A stretch of DNA of 64,000 bases from Bosea sp. (in: a-proteobacteria) (GTDB lineage Bacteria; Pseudomonadota; Alphaproteobacteria; Rhizobiales; Beijerinckiaceae), in contig NZ_JAMLIX010000001.1 in NCBI RefSeq assembly GCF_023953965.1, forward strand, positions 620,001 through 684,000. Reading direction: 5' to 3'. The position numbers and the translations under genes are program-made. Of the stretch, positions 8,348-17,079 are shown piece by piece; the stretch's first letter is position 1; every line of letters starts with the position of its first letter. Under the pieces are notes generated by a model. The model ran no database searches. It saw only the letters and a list, made by a program, of their open reading frames with translations, and was not told where the DNA came from.

Positions 8348-9259
8348 ATGAACATCCGCGAAATCGAAATCTTCCGCGCCGTCATGACCGAAGGCTCGAT
8401 CTCCCGGGCAGCGGAGCGGCTGACGATATCACAGCCGGCGGCCAGCAAATATATCGGGCAGCTGGAGCGCCGGCTCGGCCTGCCGCTGTTCCTGCGCAAG
8501 GGCGGCCGCCTCGCGCCCACGCCCGAGGGAACGGCGCTCTACGGGCAGGTCGAGCGCCTGTTCTCCGGCCTCACCGAGCTCGATCAGTTCATGAAGGATC
8601 TGGCCGGGAACAGGCGCGGGCATCTGGCCGTCGCCTGCCTTCCCCTGCTGTCGCTCACGGCCATGCCGGAATTCATCGCCGGTTTCCTGGAAGAGCGCCC
8701 TTCCGTCTCCATCGCGATGCAGACGCGAAGCTCCGCCCGCATCATGGAATGGGTGGCGGCGCATCAGGTCGATCTCGGCATATGCTTCTGCTTTTCGCAG
8801 CTGCCGGGCGTCACGATCGAGCCGCTCATCGATCTGGAGCTCTATTGCGCGGTGCCTCCCGGCGACCCCCTCGAAAGCAAGGACATCGTCGAGCTGAGCG
8901 ACCTCAACGGGCGCGACCTGATAACCTACGACCATCTCGACCGCACGCAGCTCTGGCTGGAGGCCCTGCTCAACGAGCAGCAGATCTACACGCGCCGGCG
9001 CGTCCAGGTCTTCTGGACGTCCCTGGCGATGGAGCTGGTGATGCGCGGGGTCGGCATCTCCGTCGTGGACCGGCTGACCGCCTCGCGCATTCCCGGCGGC
9101 CTCCAGCAGCTGCGGCGGTTCCGCCCCGCGATGTCCTTCAATCTGAGCCTGGCCTGGCCGGAGCATTGGCCCATACCGCAACTGACGCGATCCTTCGCCG
9201 ATCAATTGCGCGCCCATCTCGACGCGAAACTCAGCGACACTTATCGCAATATCGGTTAG
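8348..9259 (+). CDS. LysR-family transcriptional regulator
   Basis: The start ATG at 8348 (MNIREIEIFRAV) fits the family better than the ATG at 8333 and gives 303 residues. The helix-turn-helix is SISRAAERLTISQPAASKYI (about residues 19-38). The effector domain follows from about residue 90. It is divergent from the M24/ABC/racemase operon, the usual layout for a LysR regulator and its target. The last four bases overlap the end of aas in a tail-to-tail arrangement. Confidence 0.9.
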   Translation: MNIREIEIFRAVMTEGSISRAAERLTISQPAASKYIGQLERRLGLPLFLRKGGRLAPTPEGTALYGQVERLFSGLTELDQFMKDLAGNRRGHLAVACLPLLSLTAMPEFIAGFLEERPSVSIAMQTRSSARIMEWVAAHQVDLGICFCFSQLPGVTIEPLIDLELYCAVPPGDPLESKDIVELSDLNGRDLITYDHLDRTQLWLEALLNEQQIYTRRRVQVFWTSLAMELVMRGVGISVVDRLTASRIPGGLQQLRRFRPAMSFNLSLAWPEHWPIPQLTRSFADQLRAHLDAKLSDTYRNIG

Positions 9260-12200
9260 GCGGCGCGCTCCCTGACCAACCGGGCGATGCCGGCGAAGTC
9301 GAGCTTGCCGGAGCCGAGCACCGGCACGGCCGGCACCACCATCACCTCGGCCGGGATCATCAGGTCCGCCGCGCCCCTGCCCCTGGCGAAAGCCTGGAAG
9401 GCGGCGCGGGTCGCGTCCTTCTGCTGCGTCACCAGCACCAGCCGCTCGCCCTTGCGGGCATCGGGGAGGCTCGCGACGCCGGAGAGCGCGCCCGGCCAGC
9501 ATTCGGCGGCGAGCGCCTCGACCGCGGCGAGCGAGACCATCTCGCCGGCGATCTTGGCGAAGCGCTTGGCCCGGCCCTTGATGGTGACGAAGCCGTCCGC
9601 GTCGATCGCGACGATGTCGCCGGTGTCGTGCCAGCCTTCGGGCGGGGGCTCGAGCACGCCGGGGTTCTCCGCCTTCAGATAGCCCAGCATGATGTTGGGG
9701 CCGCGCACATGCAGCCGGCCACCCTCCGCGACGCCCGGCAGCGGCTCGAGCCTGGCCTCCATGCCCGGCATGATCCGGCCGACGGTACCGAAGCGGTTGA
9801 ACATCGGCGTGTTCAGCGCCAGCACCGGCGCGGTCTCGGTCACGCCGTAGCCTTCGAGGATGCGCAGGCCGAACTTCTCCATATAGGTGCGCCGCGTCGT
9901 GTCCTTCACCGGCTCGGCGCCGGCGACGATGTAGCGCAGCGAGCGCAAATCGTAAGGATGGGCGGCACGGGCATAGCCGGAGAGGAAGGTGTCGGTGCCG
10001 AACAGGATCGTCGCGTTGGCGCCGTAGACCAGCTCCGGCACCATCCGGTAGTGCAGCGGCGAGGGGTAGAGATAGACCGGCACGCCCGAGACCAGCGGCA
10101 GGACGAGCCCCGCCGTCAGGCCGAAGGAGTGGAACACCGGCAGCACGTTGAAGACCTTGTCGCGCCGGCCGAAATCGATGCGCGCCGCCGCCTGCGCCGC
10201 ATTGGCGAGCATATTGGCGTGGCTGAGCACGACGCCCTTGGGCGCGCCCTCCGAGCCCGAGGTGAACAGGATCGCGGCGCGATCCGAGCCCTTCGCGGCC
10301 TCGATCGGAGTGCCGTGGCGCCAGAGCGCCTTGAGCTTGTCGCCCGTCGAGACGGTGGCGCGAATGTCCTCGAGATAGACGATACTCACCTCCTTCGAGA
10401 GTGCCTCGACCAGCGGCCCCATCCGGCCCTTCTCGACGAAGGCGCGCGAGGTCACGATCGTGCGGATTTCAGCCCCCTTGCAGGCGGCGGCGATGTTGCC
10501 GGCGCCGGCGGTGAAGTTGATCATCGCCGGCACGCGCGCCGCCGACATCAGGCCAAGCAGCGTCACCGCCGCGCCGTTGGCGTTGGGCAGCATCACGCCG
10601 ACCGCCTCGCCCTTGCCCGCCAGCGTCATCAGCTTGCGGCCGATGACCTCGGCTCCAATCAGCAGGCGCTTGTAGGTCAGGGTGCCGGCGAGCGGGTCCT
10701 CGACCGCGACGCGGTTCTTGCCATGGAGCCTCGCGGCCTCCGCCACGGCCGAAAAGACGCTGCGGTCGATATCGGTGGTGCGGAAGATCAGGTCGGACAT
10801 GATCTGGTAGAGCGCCGCCCCCGCCGCCTGACGCCGCGGCTTGCCCCTGAGCTCGCCGGGCACGGTCAGCGTGACCGGATCGAGCACCGTGACGCGCACC
10901 TTGGGGAACCAGCGGCGGCGCACCTGCTCGCGGGTCAGCCGCGAGAAGATCGTCGCCTCCAGCCCCTCGATCCGGACCGGCACGATCTTCGCCGCCGATT
11001 TCTCGGCGATCATGCCGACGCCGTCATAGACCTTCATCAGGCTGCCGGTCACGGTGAGGCGCCCTTCCGGGAAGATCACCAGGCTCTCGCCGCCCTTCAC
11101 CGCATTGATCAGCGAGCGCGTCGCCAGCGGGCGGGCGGGATCGAGCGGCATGGCGCGCGTCAGCTTCAGGAAAGGCTTCACCCACCAGCGCTGGGCGATG
11201 CCGTGGTCGATGGCGAAGACCGGCTCCCTGTCGAGGATCGACAGCGCCAGCGCCGCATCGAGAAAGGAGACGTGGTTCAGCGCGATGATGGCGTTGTCGC
11301 CGGCCTTGGCGATGTTCTCGCAGCCCGTGACCTCGACGCGGTAGAAGGCGCGGAACAGGATCGAGAGGAAATCGCTCAGCGGATTGGTCGGCAGCGTCCG
11401 GAAGATCCAGACGGACGCGGCGAGCGTCGCTGCGCCGATCAGCAGGAAGAGGTGGCTGAGCGTCAGCCCCGCCGCCTGGAGCAGGGCGACCACGGCGGCA
11501 CCGGCGACCATGAAGGCGGCCGAGAGCACGTTGACGGCGGCGACGATGCGCGCCCGCTTCTCGGCCGGCGCCCAGGCCTGCGTCGCCGCGAAGGAGGGCA
11601 CGATGAAGACGCCGCCGGCGACAGCGAGACCGGCGAGATCGATGCCGACGCGCCAGGCCGAAGCCTCGGCGAAGAAGGCGCCGATATCCTGCGCCGGCTG
11701 ATGCGCGACGAGGCCGGAGACCGCCCAGCCGAGATCGAGCGCGAACAGGCCCATCACCACGCCGGCGACCGGCACGGGCAGGAGCACGATGCGCCCGCTC
11801 GCCAGGAAGGAGCCGACGCCCGAACCGACCGCGATGGCGATGGCGAAGGTGGCGAGATAGGCCGAGACGACCATCTCGGTGCCGCCCATGCCGTTCTTCA
11901 CCAGCGCTGGCAGCAGCGCCATCACCACCGCGCCGATCAGCCAGAAGATCGAGACCATGACGCCGGTACGCCACAGCCGCGCGTCGGCCCACAGGTCCTT
12001 CAGCAGGTCGCGGGTCGAGCGCAGGATGTTGCGGTCGATCGCAAGGTCGGGCGCGGCCGGGCCGGTCCTGGGGATGAACAGCGTCGCGCCCCAGCAGGCA
12101 AAGGCGAAGACCATGATCAGCAGGCTGAGCTGGGCGGCGTCCCCGCCTTCCCGCGCAGTCAGGCCCCCGGCGATGGTGCCGAGCAGGATGGCGATGAAGG

Positions 12201-12645
12201 TCGCACCCTCGATCAGCGCGTTCCCGGCCGGCAGCTCCTCGCGCTTCAGATGATCGGGCAGGATACCGTATTTGATCGGCCCGAACAGGGCGGCGATGAC
12301 GCCGAAGAGGAAGAGCGCGACGAAGAGCATCGGCACGGAGTGGAGCGTGAAACCGAGTGCCGCGACGGCGGCCGCGCCGATCTCGCCGAGCTTCAGCCGC
12401 TGCGCCATCACCGCCTTGTCGAAGCGGTCGGCCATCTGCCCGCCGATGCCGGAGAGCAGGAAGAAGGGCGCGATGAAGAGCCCGCCGGCGAGCGTCACCA
12501 GCGCCTCGCCACGCGCGCCGGCGAGCCGGTAGAGGATGATGAAGACCAGCGCATTCTTGAGGAAGTTGTCGTTGAAGGCGGAGAAGAACTGCGCCCAGAA
12601 CAGCGGCGCGAAGCGCCGTTTCAGCAACAAGGTGTCGATCATCAT
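9256..12645 (-). CDS. aas: Acyl-ACP--phospholipid O-acyltransferase (LplT-PlsC-Aas fusion)
   Basis: This 1129-residue protein joins three parts that are separate or paired elsewhere. The first is an MFS flippase like LplT (about 1-410, opening FWAQFFSAFNDNFLKNALV). The second is a PlsC acyltransferase (about 430-610, with NHVSFLDA carrying the HX4D catalytic motif, and FPEGRLT). The third is an AMP-forming acyl-ACP synthetase (about 640-1129, with ILFTSGSEGAPKGVVLSHAN). The known role is to flip lysophospholipids inward and re-acylate them with an activated fatty acid. The gene faces a TetR gene across a 312-base region with three repeated operators, so it is probably repressed by that TetR protein. 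Confidence 0.95.
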   Translation of the reverse strand: MMIDTLLLKRRFAPLFWAQFFSAFNDNFLKNALVFIILYRLAGARGEALVTLAGGLFIAPFFLLSGIGGQMADRFDKAVMAQRLKLGEIGAAAVAALGFTLHSVPMLFVALFLFGVIAALFGPIKYGILPDHLKREELPAGNALIEGATFIAILLGTIAGGLTAREGGDAAQLSLLIMVFAFACWGATLFIPRTGPAAPDLAIDRNILRSTRDLLKDLWADARLWRTGVMVSIFWLIGAVVMALLPALVKNGMGGTEMVVSAYLATFAIAIAVGSGVGSFLASGRIVLLPVPVAGVVMGLFALDLGWAVSGLVAHQPAQDIGAFFAEASAWRVGIDLAGLAVAGGVFIVPSFAATQAWAPAEKRARIVAAVNVLSAAFMVAGAAVVALLQAAGLTLSHLFLLIGAATLAASVWIFRTLPTNPLSDFLSILFRAFYRVEVTGCENIAKAGDNAIIALNHVSFLDAALALSILDREPVFAIDHGIAQRWWVKPFLKLTRAMPLDPARPLATRSLINAVKGGESLVIFPEGRLTVTGSLMKVYDGVGMIAEKSAAKIVPVRIEGLEATIFSRLTREQVRRRWFPKVRVTVLDPVTLTVPGELRGKPRRQAAGAALYQIMSDLIFRTTDIDRSVFSAVAEAARLHGKNRVAVEDPLAGTLTYKRLLIGAEVIGRKLMTLAGKGEAVGVMLPNANGAAVTLLGLMSAARVPAMINFTAGAGNIAAACKGAEIRTIVTSRAFVEKGRMGPLVEALSKEVSIVYLEDIRATVSTGDKLKALWRHGTPIEAAKGSDRAAILFTSGSEGAPKGVVLSHANMLANAAQAAARIDFGRRDKVFNVLPVFHSFGLTAGLVLPLVSGVPVYLYPSPLHYRMVPELVYGANATILFGTDTFLSGYARAAHPYDLRSLRYIVAGAEPVKDTTRRTYMEKFGLRILEGYGVTETAPVLALNTPMFNRFGTVGRIMPGMEARLEPLPGVAEGGRLHVRGPNIMLGYLKAENPGVLEPPPEGWHDTGDIVAIDADGFVTIKGRAKRFAKIAGEMVSLAAVEALAAECWPGALSGVASLPDARKGERLVLVTQQKDATRAAFQAFARGRGAADLMIPAEVMVVPAVPVLGSGKLDFAGIARLVRERAA

Positions 12646-12727
12646 GCGCTCGCGAGGGTTCGGGAGAGATTCGGTCTCGTGGGTGGGCAGGGTCTGGAGG
12701 CTGTCGATGCTTGCAATCCCATTGACA

Positions 12728-12759
12728 TTCCGGGGCTTCGCGGAGCGAAGAACCCGGAA
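12728..12759. repeat. REP-like palindromic repeat, copy 1
   Basis: The left arm TTCCGGGGCTTCGC and right arm GCGAAGAACCCGGAA flank a three-base loop (GGA). A closely matching element is at 24855-24882, and a related palindrome at 24944-24975. The three together indicate a dispersed intergenic repeat family. Confidence 0.7.
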
Positions 12760-12849
12760 CGACAGCGGTGGTTCAGGCCGCCGGGCTCGATCGGTCGTCG
12801 CCGCGCGCGAGGCTTCGGAAACAATTTGAACATCGGCCTTGCCCTGCTA

Positions 12850-12922
12850 TGAACATCGTTCACAAGGCAAGGGGTAGCGCATTTTTGAACCATGTTCAAG
12901 ACATATTTTGAACATGGTTCAA
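12850..12922. promoter_or_regulatory. Three GAAC-N3-GTTC operators, likely for the adjacent TetR
   Basis: The sites are TGAACATCGTTCA (12850-12862), TTGAACCATGTTCAA (12885-12899) and TTGAACATGGTTCAA (12908-12922). All share the dyad GAAC-N3-GTTC. The last two have 15-base arms that match each other in reverse complement, and their centres are 23 bases apart. They lie 36-108 bases before the TetR start and between it and the divergent aas gene. This fits a repressor controlling both genes. Confidence 0.75.
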
Positions 12923-12957
12923 AGAGAAAGCATCCATGGCGGGGCGGGCGTGAAACA

Positions 12958-13569
12958 ATGACCGGCACGGCGGCGCGGCGGGAGAGCCAGCGCGAGCGAT
13001 TGATCGATGCGGCGGAGCGGGCCATCGCCGAAAAGGGCCTCGCCGGCCTGAAGGCGCGCGAGCTCGCCCGCGAGATCGGCTGCTCGCTCGGCGCGATCTA
13101 CAATCTCGTCGCGGATATGGACGAGCTTATCCTGCGCGTCGGCTCGCGCACGCTCGCCCGGCTCGATGCGGCACTGAGCGCGGCGCCGAAACCGGCCGCG
13201 TCGCAGGCCGAGGCCGTCGAGGCGCTGGTCGCGGTCGCCCTCGCCTACAGCGCCTTCGCCCGCGAGAACCTGCGGCTCTGGCGCGTGCTCTTCGAGCACC
13301 GCATGGCCGAAGGCGCGGTCATGCCCGACTGGGCCGTGTCGGAGCAGATGACGCTGTTCCGGCACATCCTCGGGCCGCTTCGCCTGCTCGCGCCCGAGCG
13401 CGACGAGGAGGAGCGCAACCTGCTCGGCCGGACGCTGTTCTCGGCCGTCCACGGCGTGGTCGCGATCGGCCTCGAGGAGAAGCTCGTCGCGGTGCCGCGC
13501 CGCGCGCTCGACCGTCAGATCGAGGAGCTGGTGCGCCTCGCCTGCCGCGGCCTCGCCGCGGGGGCTTGA
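12958..13569 (+). CDS. TetR/AcrR-family repressor, probable regulator of aas
   Basis: The start at 12958 (MTGTAARRESQRERL) gives 203 residues. The open frame reaches back to 12892, but that stretch lies inside an operator dyad. The TetR DNA-binding domain spans about 12-58, with the helix-turn-helix ARELAREIGCSLGAIYNLV. The C-terminal ligand domain resembles the TetR_C_33-like (WHG-type) group, with AYSAFARENLRLWRVLFEH. Next to a phospholipid-recycling gene, the effector may be an acyl-CoA or acyl-ACP; that is inference. Confidence 0.88.
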   Translation: MTGTAARRESQRERLIDAAERAIAEKGLAGLKARELAREIGCSLGAIYNLVADMDELILRVGSRTLARLDAALSAAPKPAASQAEAVEALVAVALAYSAFARENLRLWRVLFEHRMAEGAVMPDWAVSEQMTLFRHILGPLRLLAPERDEEERNLLGRTLFSAVHGVVAIGLEEKLVAVPRRALDRQIEELVRLACRGLAAGA

Positions 13570-13570
13570 G

Positions 13571-15472
13571 TCAGGCCGGGCCCAGGCTGCGGGCGATGAG
13601 CCGGTTCAGCCGCTCGGAGAAGGCTTTCGCATCCTCCGGCCGCTCGCCGTCGAGCAGGCGGGCGCTGTCGAGCAGGAGATGGGCGACATCCCCCCGCAGC
13701 GCCTCGTCACGGGCGCCGGCGAAGGCCGCGACCAGGCCGTGATGCGGGTTGACCTCGAGGACGGGCTTGCCCGCGCCACCGATGCGGCCGATGGCGCCGA
13801 GCATGCGCTCGAACTGCCGGTCCGGCCCGCCATCGGGCGCGACGAGGCAGACCGCGCTGTCGGTCAGGCGCTCGGATGGCCGGACATCGCTGACCTGATC
13901 GGCGAGAAGCGTCTTCATCGCGGCGATGAGGGCGGCGACCTCCGCGCTCGTCTCGGTCGCCGGCGGCGCCTTGCCGTCGATGAGCGGGATCAGGCCAAGA
14001 TCGGCCGCCCCTTGCGTCACCGACCTGAACGGCTTGCCCTCGAAATCGGGCGCGGTCGCGACCCAGAAGCTGTCGATCGGATCGGACAGGAGCAGGACCT
14101 CGATGCCGCGCGCCCGAAAGCCCTCGAGCTGCGGCGAGGCCGCTATCCGGCCGGCCTCGTCGCCGGCGAGGTAGTAGATCGCCGTCTGGTTCTCCCTCAG
14201 CGCGGCGACATAGTCCTTCAAGCTGCGCCAGCCCTCGGCCGAGGCCGTCGTCCGGAAACGGGCGAGGCTCAGAAGCTGCGCCCGGCGCTCGACATCCTCG
14301 TAGAGCCCTTCCTTGATGACCGCGCCGAAATTCTCCCAGATCTTCGTGAAGGCCTCGGGCTCCTGTTCCGCCAGCCTGGCGAGGTCGGACAGGACCCGGT
14401 TGGCGACACCCTTCCGGATCGCGCCGGTGAGGGGGCTGTCCTGGATCATCTCGCGCGAGACGTTGAGCGGCAGGTCGGCGGTATCGACGATGCCGCGCAC
14501 GAAGCGCAGATAGCGCGGCATCAGCTCGGCTTCGTCGGTGATGAAGACGCGCTTCACATAGAGCTTGATGCGCCCCTTGCGGTCGGCGTCGAAAAGGTCG
14601 AACGGGCGGCCGCCCGGCACGAAGAGGAGCGCGGTATATTCATGCCGGCCCTCGGCATGAAAATGGATGGTCGCGGCCGGCTCGTCATATTGCCCGGCGA
14701 CGCTGCGGTAGAAATCGGCGTATTCCTCCTTGCCGATCCCGCTTTTCGGCTTCGTCCACAGCGCGGCCCCCTCGGTGAGCGCGGCGGGCTCGGCGCCCGG
14801 CTTCTCGATCAGCGCGATCGGCACCGGGACATGGCCGGACTGCTCCTTGACGATGCGCTCCAGCGTCCAGCGCTCGGCATAGATCCCGGCGTCGTCCATC
14901 AGATGCAGCGTCACCCGCGTGCCGCGCGCCGGGGCCTCCTCCAGCGCCGCCGGCGCCACCGTGAAGGCGCCCTTGCCGTCCGAGGACCAGATCCAGGCTT
15001 CCTCGCTGCCGGCGCGCCGGCTGACGACCTCGACCCGCGAGGCGACCATGAAGGCCGAATAGAAGCCGACGCCGAACTGGCCGATCAGATTGGCGCCTTC
15101 CCTGGCGTCTTCCCTGGCGCCCTCCCCGCCCTGCGCCGCCGCGACGCGCTCCATGAAGCTGCGCGTGCCGGAGCGGGCGATGGTGCCCAGCGCCTCGATC
15201 ATCTCGTCGCGGCTCATGCCGATGCCGTTGTCGGCGACGGAAAGCCGGCCGGCTTCCTGATCGGCCGCGACGGTGATCGCGAGCCTGGGCTCGTCGCCGA
15301 GGAGTTCGGGCCTGGCGATCGCCTCGTAGCGCAGCTTCTCGCAGGCGTCGGCGGCGTTGGAGATCAGCTCGCGCAGGAACACGTCCCGGTCGGAATAGAC
15401 CGAGTGCACCATCATATGCAGGAGGCGGGAGACGTCGGCTTCGAAGCTCAGGCTTTCGGGGGTCTGTGTCAT
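13571..15472 (-). CDS. htpG: Molecular chaperone HtpG (Hsp90)
   Basis: The 633-residue protein is close to the usual length. It has the GHKL ATPase domain with ELISNAADACEKLRYEA, the DNGIGM loop and GQFGVGFYSAFMVA glycine-rich lid, then the middle domain (ADLPLNVSREMIQ) and a C-terminal dimerisation region. It is a cytoplasmic ATP-dependent chaperone. It is convergent with tetR (one base between the stops) and follows a cyclo-ligase gene on the same strand after 65 bases. Confidence 0.97.
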   Translation of the reverse strand: MTQTPESLSFEADVSRLLHMMVHSVYSDRDVFLRELISNAADACEKLRYEAIARPELLGDEPRLAITVAADQEAGRLSVADNGIGMSRDEMIEALGTIARSGTRSFMERVAAAQGGEGAREDAREGANLIGQFGVGFYSAFMVASRVEVVSRRAGSEEAWIWSSDGKGAFTVAPAALEEAPARGTRVTLHLMDDAGIYAERWTLERIVKEQSGHVPVPIALIEKPGAEPAALTEGAALWTKPKSGIGKEEYADFYRSVAGQYDEPAATIHFHAEGRHEYTALLFVPGGRPFDLFDADRKGRIKLYVKRVFITDEAELMPRYLRFVRGIVDTADLPLNVSREMIQDSPLTGAIRKGVANRVLSDLARLAEQEPEAFTKIWENFGAVIKEGLYEDVERRAQLLSLARFRTTASAEGWRSLKDYVAALRENQTAIYYLAGDEAGRIAASPQLEGFRARGIEVLLLSDPIDSFWVATAPDFEGKPFRSVTQGAADLGLIPLIDGKAPPATETSAEVAALIAAMKTLLADQVSDVRPSERLTDSAVCLVAPDGGPDRQFERMLGAIGRIGGAGKPVLEVNPHHGLVAAFAGARDEALRGDVAHLLLDSARLLDGERPEDAKAFSERLNRLIARSLGPA

Positions 15473-15537
15473 CGTGGCTTTTCAGGTCGCGGCGTTGGGG
15501 AAGACGCCACGGGACATGGCAAACCGGGCCGGTTCTT

Positions 15538-16248
15538 TCAAGGCGTGCGCAACAGCGCTTCGCAGTGCCGGCTGCCGCGCTCGCCACGGCAGGATCTGAT
15601 GCCGGTTTCGGTGACGATGTAGCGCATCGGGATGTCGAAGCCGTGCGGGCGGATCGTCGCCATCGCCGCCATCTCGTAGCCCACCCCGATCGCGATGGCA
15701 GACGGCGGCAGGGCGGCCAGCGTGCGGTCGAAGAAGCCGCCGCCATAGCCGAGCCGATAGCCTTCGGCGTCGAAGCCGACCAGCGGCGCGACGACGATCC
15801 GCGGGAAGACCGGCTCGCCCGCCGCCGGCACCGGAATGTTCCAGACGCCGCGCTCCAGCCGGTCGCCGGCGCGCCAGGGCCGGAACAGCAGCGGCTCTCC
15901 GCGCGCGACCACGACGGGCAAGGCGGCATGGCCGCCGCGTGCGGCGAGGCCGCCCAGCCAGCTGCGCAGGTCCGGCTCGCCGCGGAAGGGCCAGTAGCCG
16001 CTGACGAGGACGCCCGCCGGATCGCCGATCAGCGCGTCGAGATGGCCCGCGATCTTCTGCGCGAAGGCGGTTCGCGTGGCGGCCGGCAGCGCGAGGCGGG
16101 CCGCGATCAGGCGCTCGCGCTCGGCCCGCCGCCACGCCGCCGGGCTCGGGTCAGGCGCGGGAGCGAGGCCGGACCAGGCCGGGTCGACCTCGTGCAGGAA
16201 GCAGGGCGGGGAAGCATAGCCGGCCGGCTCGTCGTCATCGCCACCCAT
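15538..16248 (-). CDS. 5-formyltetrahydrofolate cyclo-ligase family protein
   Basis: The 236-residue protein matches the MTHFS family. A conserved arginine-rich start (RRAERERLIAARLALP) precedes the late motif RLGYGGGFFDRTLA, which is the family's nucleotide/folate-binding signature (GxGxGxxD). The reaction is ATP-dependent conversion of 5-formyl-THF to 5,10-methenyl-THF. The N-terminus is about 35 residues longer than in E. coli, so an internal start is possible. Its start overlaps the stop of the upstream Tim44-like gene by one base (TGATG), suggesting translational coupling. Confidence 0.88.
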   Translation of the reverse strand: MGGDDDEPAGYASPPCFLHEVDPAWSGLAPAPDPSPAAWRRAERERLIAARLALPAATRTAFAQKIAGHLDALIGDPAGVLVSGYWPFRGEPDLRSWLGGLAARGGHAALPVVVARGEPLLFRPWRAGDRLERGVWNIPVPAAGEPVFPRIVVAPLVGFDAEGYRLGYGGGFFDRTLAALPPSAIAIGVGYEMAAMATIRPHGFDIPMRYIVTETGIRSCRGERGSRHCEALLRTP

Positions 16249-16892
16249 CAGGCATCGGCCTCCGTCGCCACGACGCGCCAGCCGCCCCCTCCCGGCGCGA
16301 GGGTCTGCGCGAAGGTCCAGACATCGCGGCAGCGTCGCATGGCCGGCGCCCCCTTGGCCAGCAGGCCGATGGAATCCCGCGAGAACTCGAAATAGGCGCC
16401 GGCGAACCGGATCGCGATCTCCATCCGCGTCGCGTCGATCCGGGCTTCGACGATATCGGAGGGCTCGATCCAGGCGAAGGCGGTCTCGATGCGCTGCCCG
16501 CGGATCTCGCGCAGGTCGATCGCGGTGCCGAAGGTCTCGAGGACTTCCGGTGAAACCAGCCAGCGCAGGGCGTCACGGTCGCCGGCGTCGAAGGCGGCCA
16601 CCACCGCCTCGTAGCTCGCCAGCCGGTCCCGGAGGAAAAGCTCGATGCTTTGTGCCCCGTCGCGGGAGAGGATGGCCTCGACCCTTCCCGCGAGCGCCGG
16701 CGGCAGGGCCCTCGCGTCCATGGGCGGGCGGCTCGCGGCAGGGGCCGCGATGCCGGCGGCCTCGCCGGGAGCCTCGGCCTCGCCCGCCTGCCCGGCCGCG
16801 CCCATGCGCTCCAGGCACCAGTAGAGGTTCCAGTAGATGCAGGCGAGCCAGATCAGCGAGACCAGCCCGGCAGCGTCAGCGTCCTGAGGCAT
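16248..16892 (-). CDS. Tim44-like domain protein with N-terminal membrane anchor
   Basis: The start at 16892 (MPQDADAAGLVSLIW) gives 214 residues; the longer open frame runs through the divergent LysR promoter and is rejected. One membrane segment (about 8-26) is followed by an Ala/Pro-rich linker. A Tim44/TIM-like domain comes from about 75 on, with AVVAAFDAGDRDALRWLVSPEVLETF and IEPSDIVEARID. Related alphaproteobacterial proteins (TimA) are anchored in the inner membrane with roles in protein handling. Here the role is not established. It is coupled to the cyclo-ligase gene. Confidence 0.75.
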   Translation of the reverse strand: MPQDADAAGLVSLIWLACIYWNLYWCLERMGAAGQAGEAEAPGEAAGIAAPAASRPPMDARALPPALAGRVEAILSRDGAQSIELFLRDRLASYEAVVAAFDAGDRDALRWLVSPEVLETFGTAIDLREIRGQRIETAFAWIEPSDIVEARIDATRMEIAIRFAGAYFEFSRDSIGLLAKGAPAMRRCRDVWTFAQTLAPGGGGWRVVATEADA

Positions 16893-17044
16893 TGTCCATG
16901 CCGTCCCATCTCCGAGCCGGCGCGCCGGATGCCAGGCCCGAACCGCCGGGCGGTTCCGCACAGGCCCCATGTCGGCGCGCGGCCGCCCTGGCATTGTGCC
17001 TGGAGAATTCCTGCAATCAAACGAATTTAATGGCGCTTTCAATG

Positions 17045-17061
17045 CAATAAAGATGCTATTG
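17045..17061. promoter_or_regulatory. Candidate LysR operator CAATA-N7-TATTG
   Basis: The dyad CAATA (17045-17049) and TATTG (17057-17061) lies 18 bases before the LysR start, in an AT-richer pocket between that gene and the divergent Tim44-like gene. The position fits autoregulation. Confidence 0.4.
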
Positions 17062-17079
17062 AATGCATCGGAGGCCCGC

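Larger units (their letters stand above)
12646..12957. other. 312-base divergent intergenic region between aas and tetR
   Basis: It holds one REP-like palindrome (12728-12759) and three operator-like dyads (12850-12922), described separately. Any coding frame here uses the operators as codons and is not convincing. Confidence 0.7.

Noticed and set aside
8749..12852. Very long plus-strand open frame (1367 codons) opposite aas
   Set aside because: Composition is a run of Arg/Gly/Asp/His and no domain; it is the antisense shadow of the clearly coding aas gene in a GC-rich genome.
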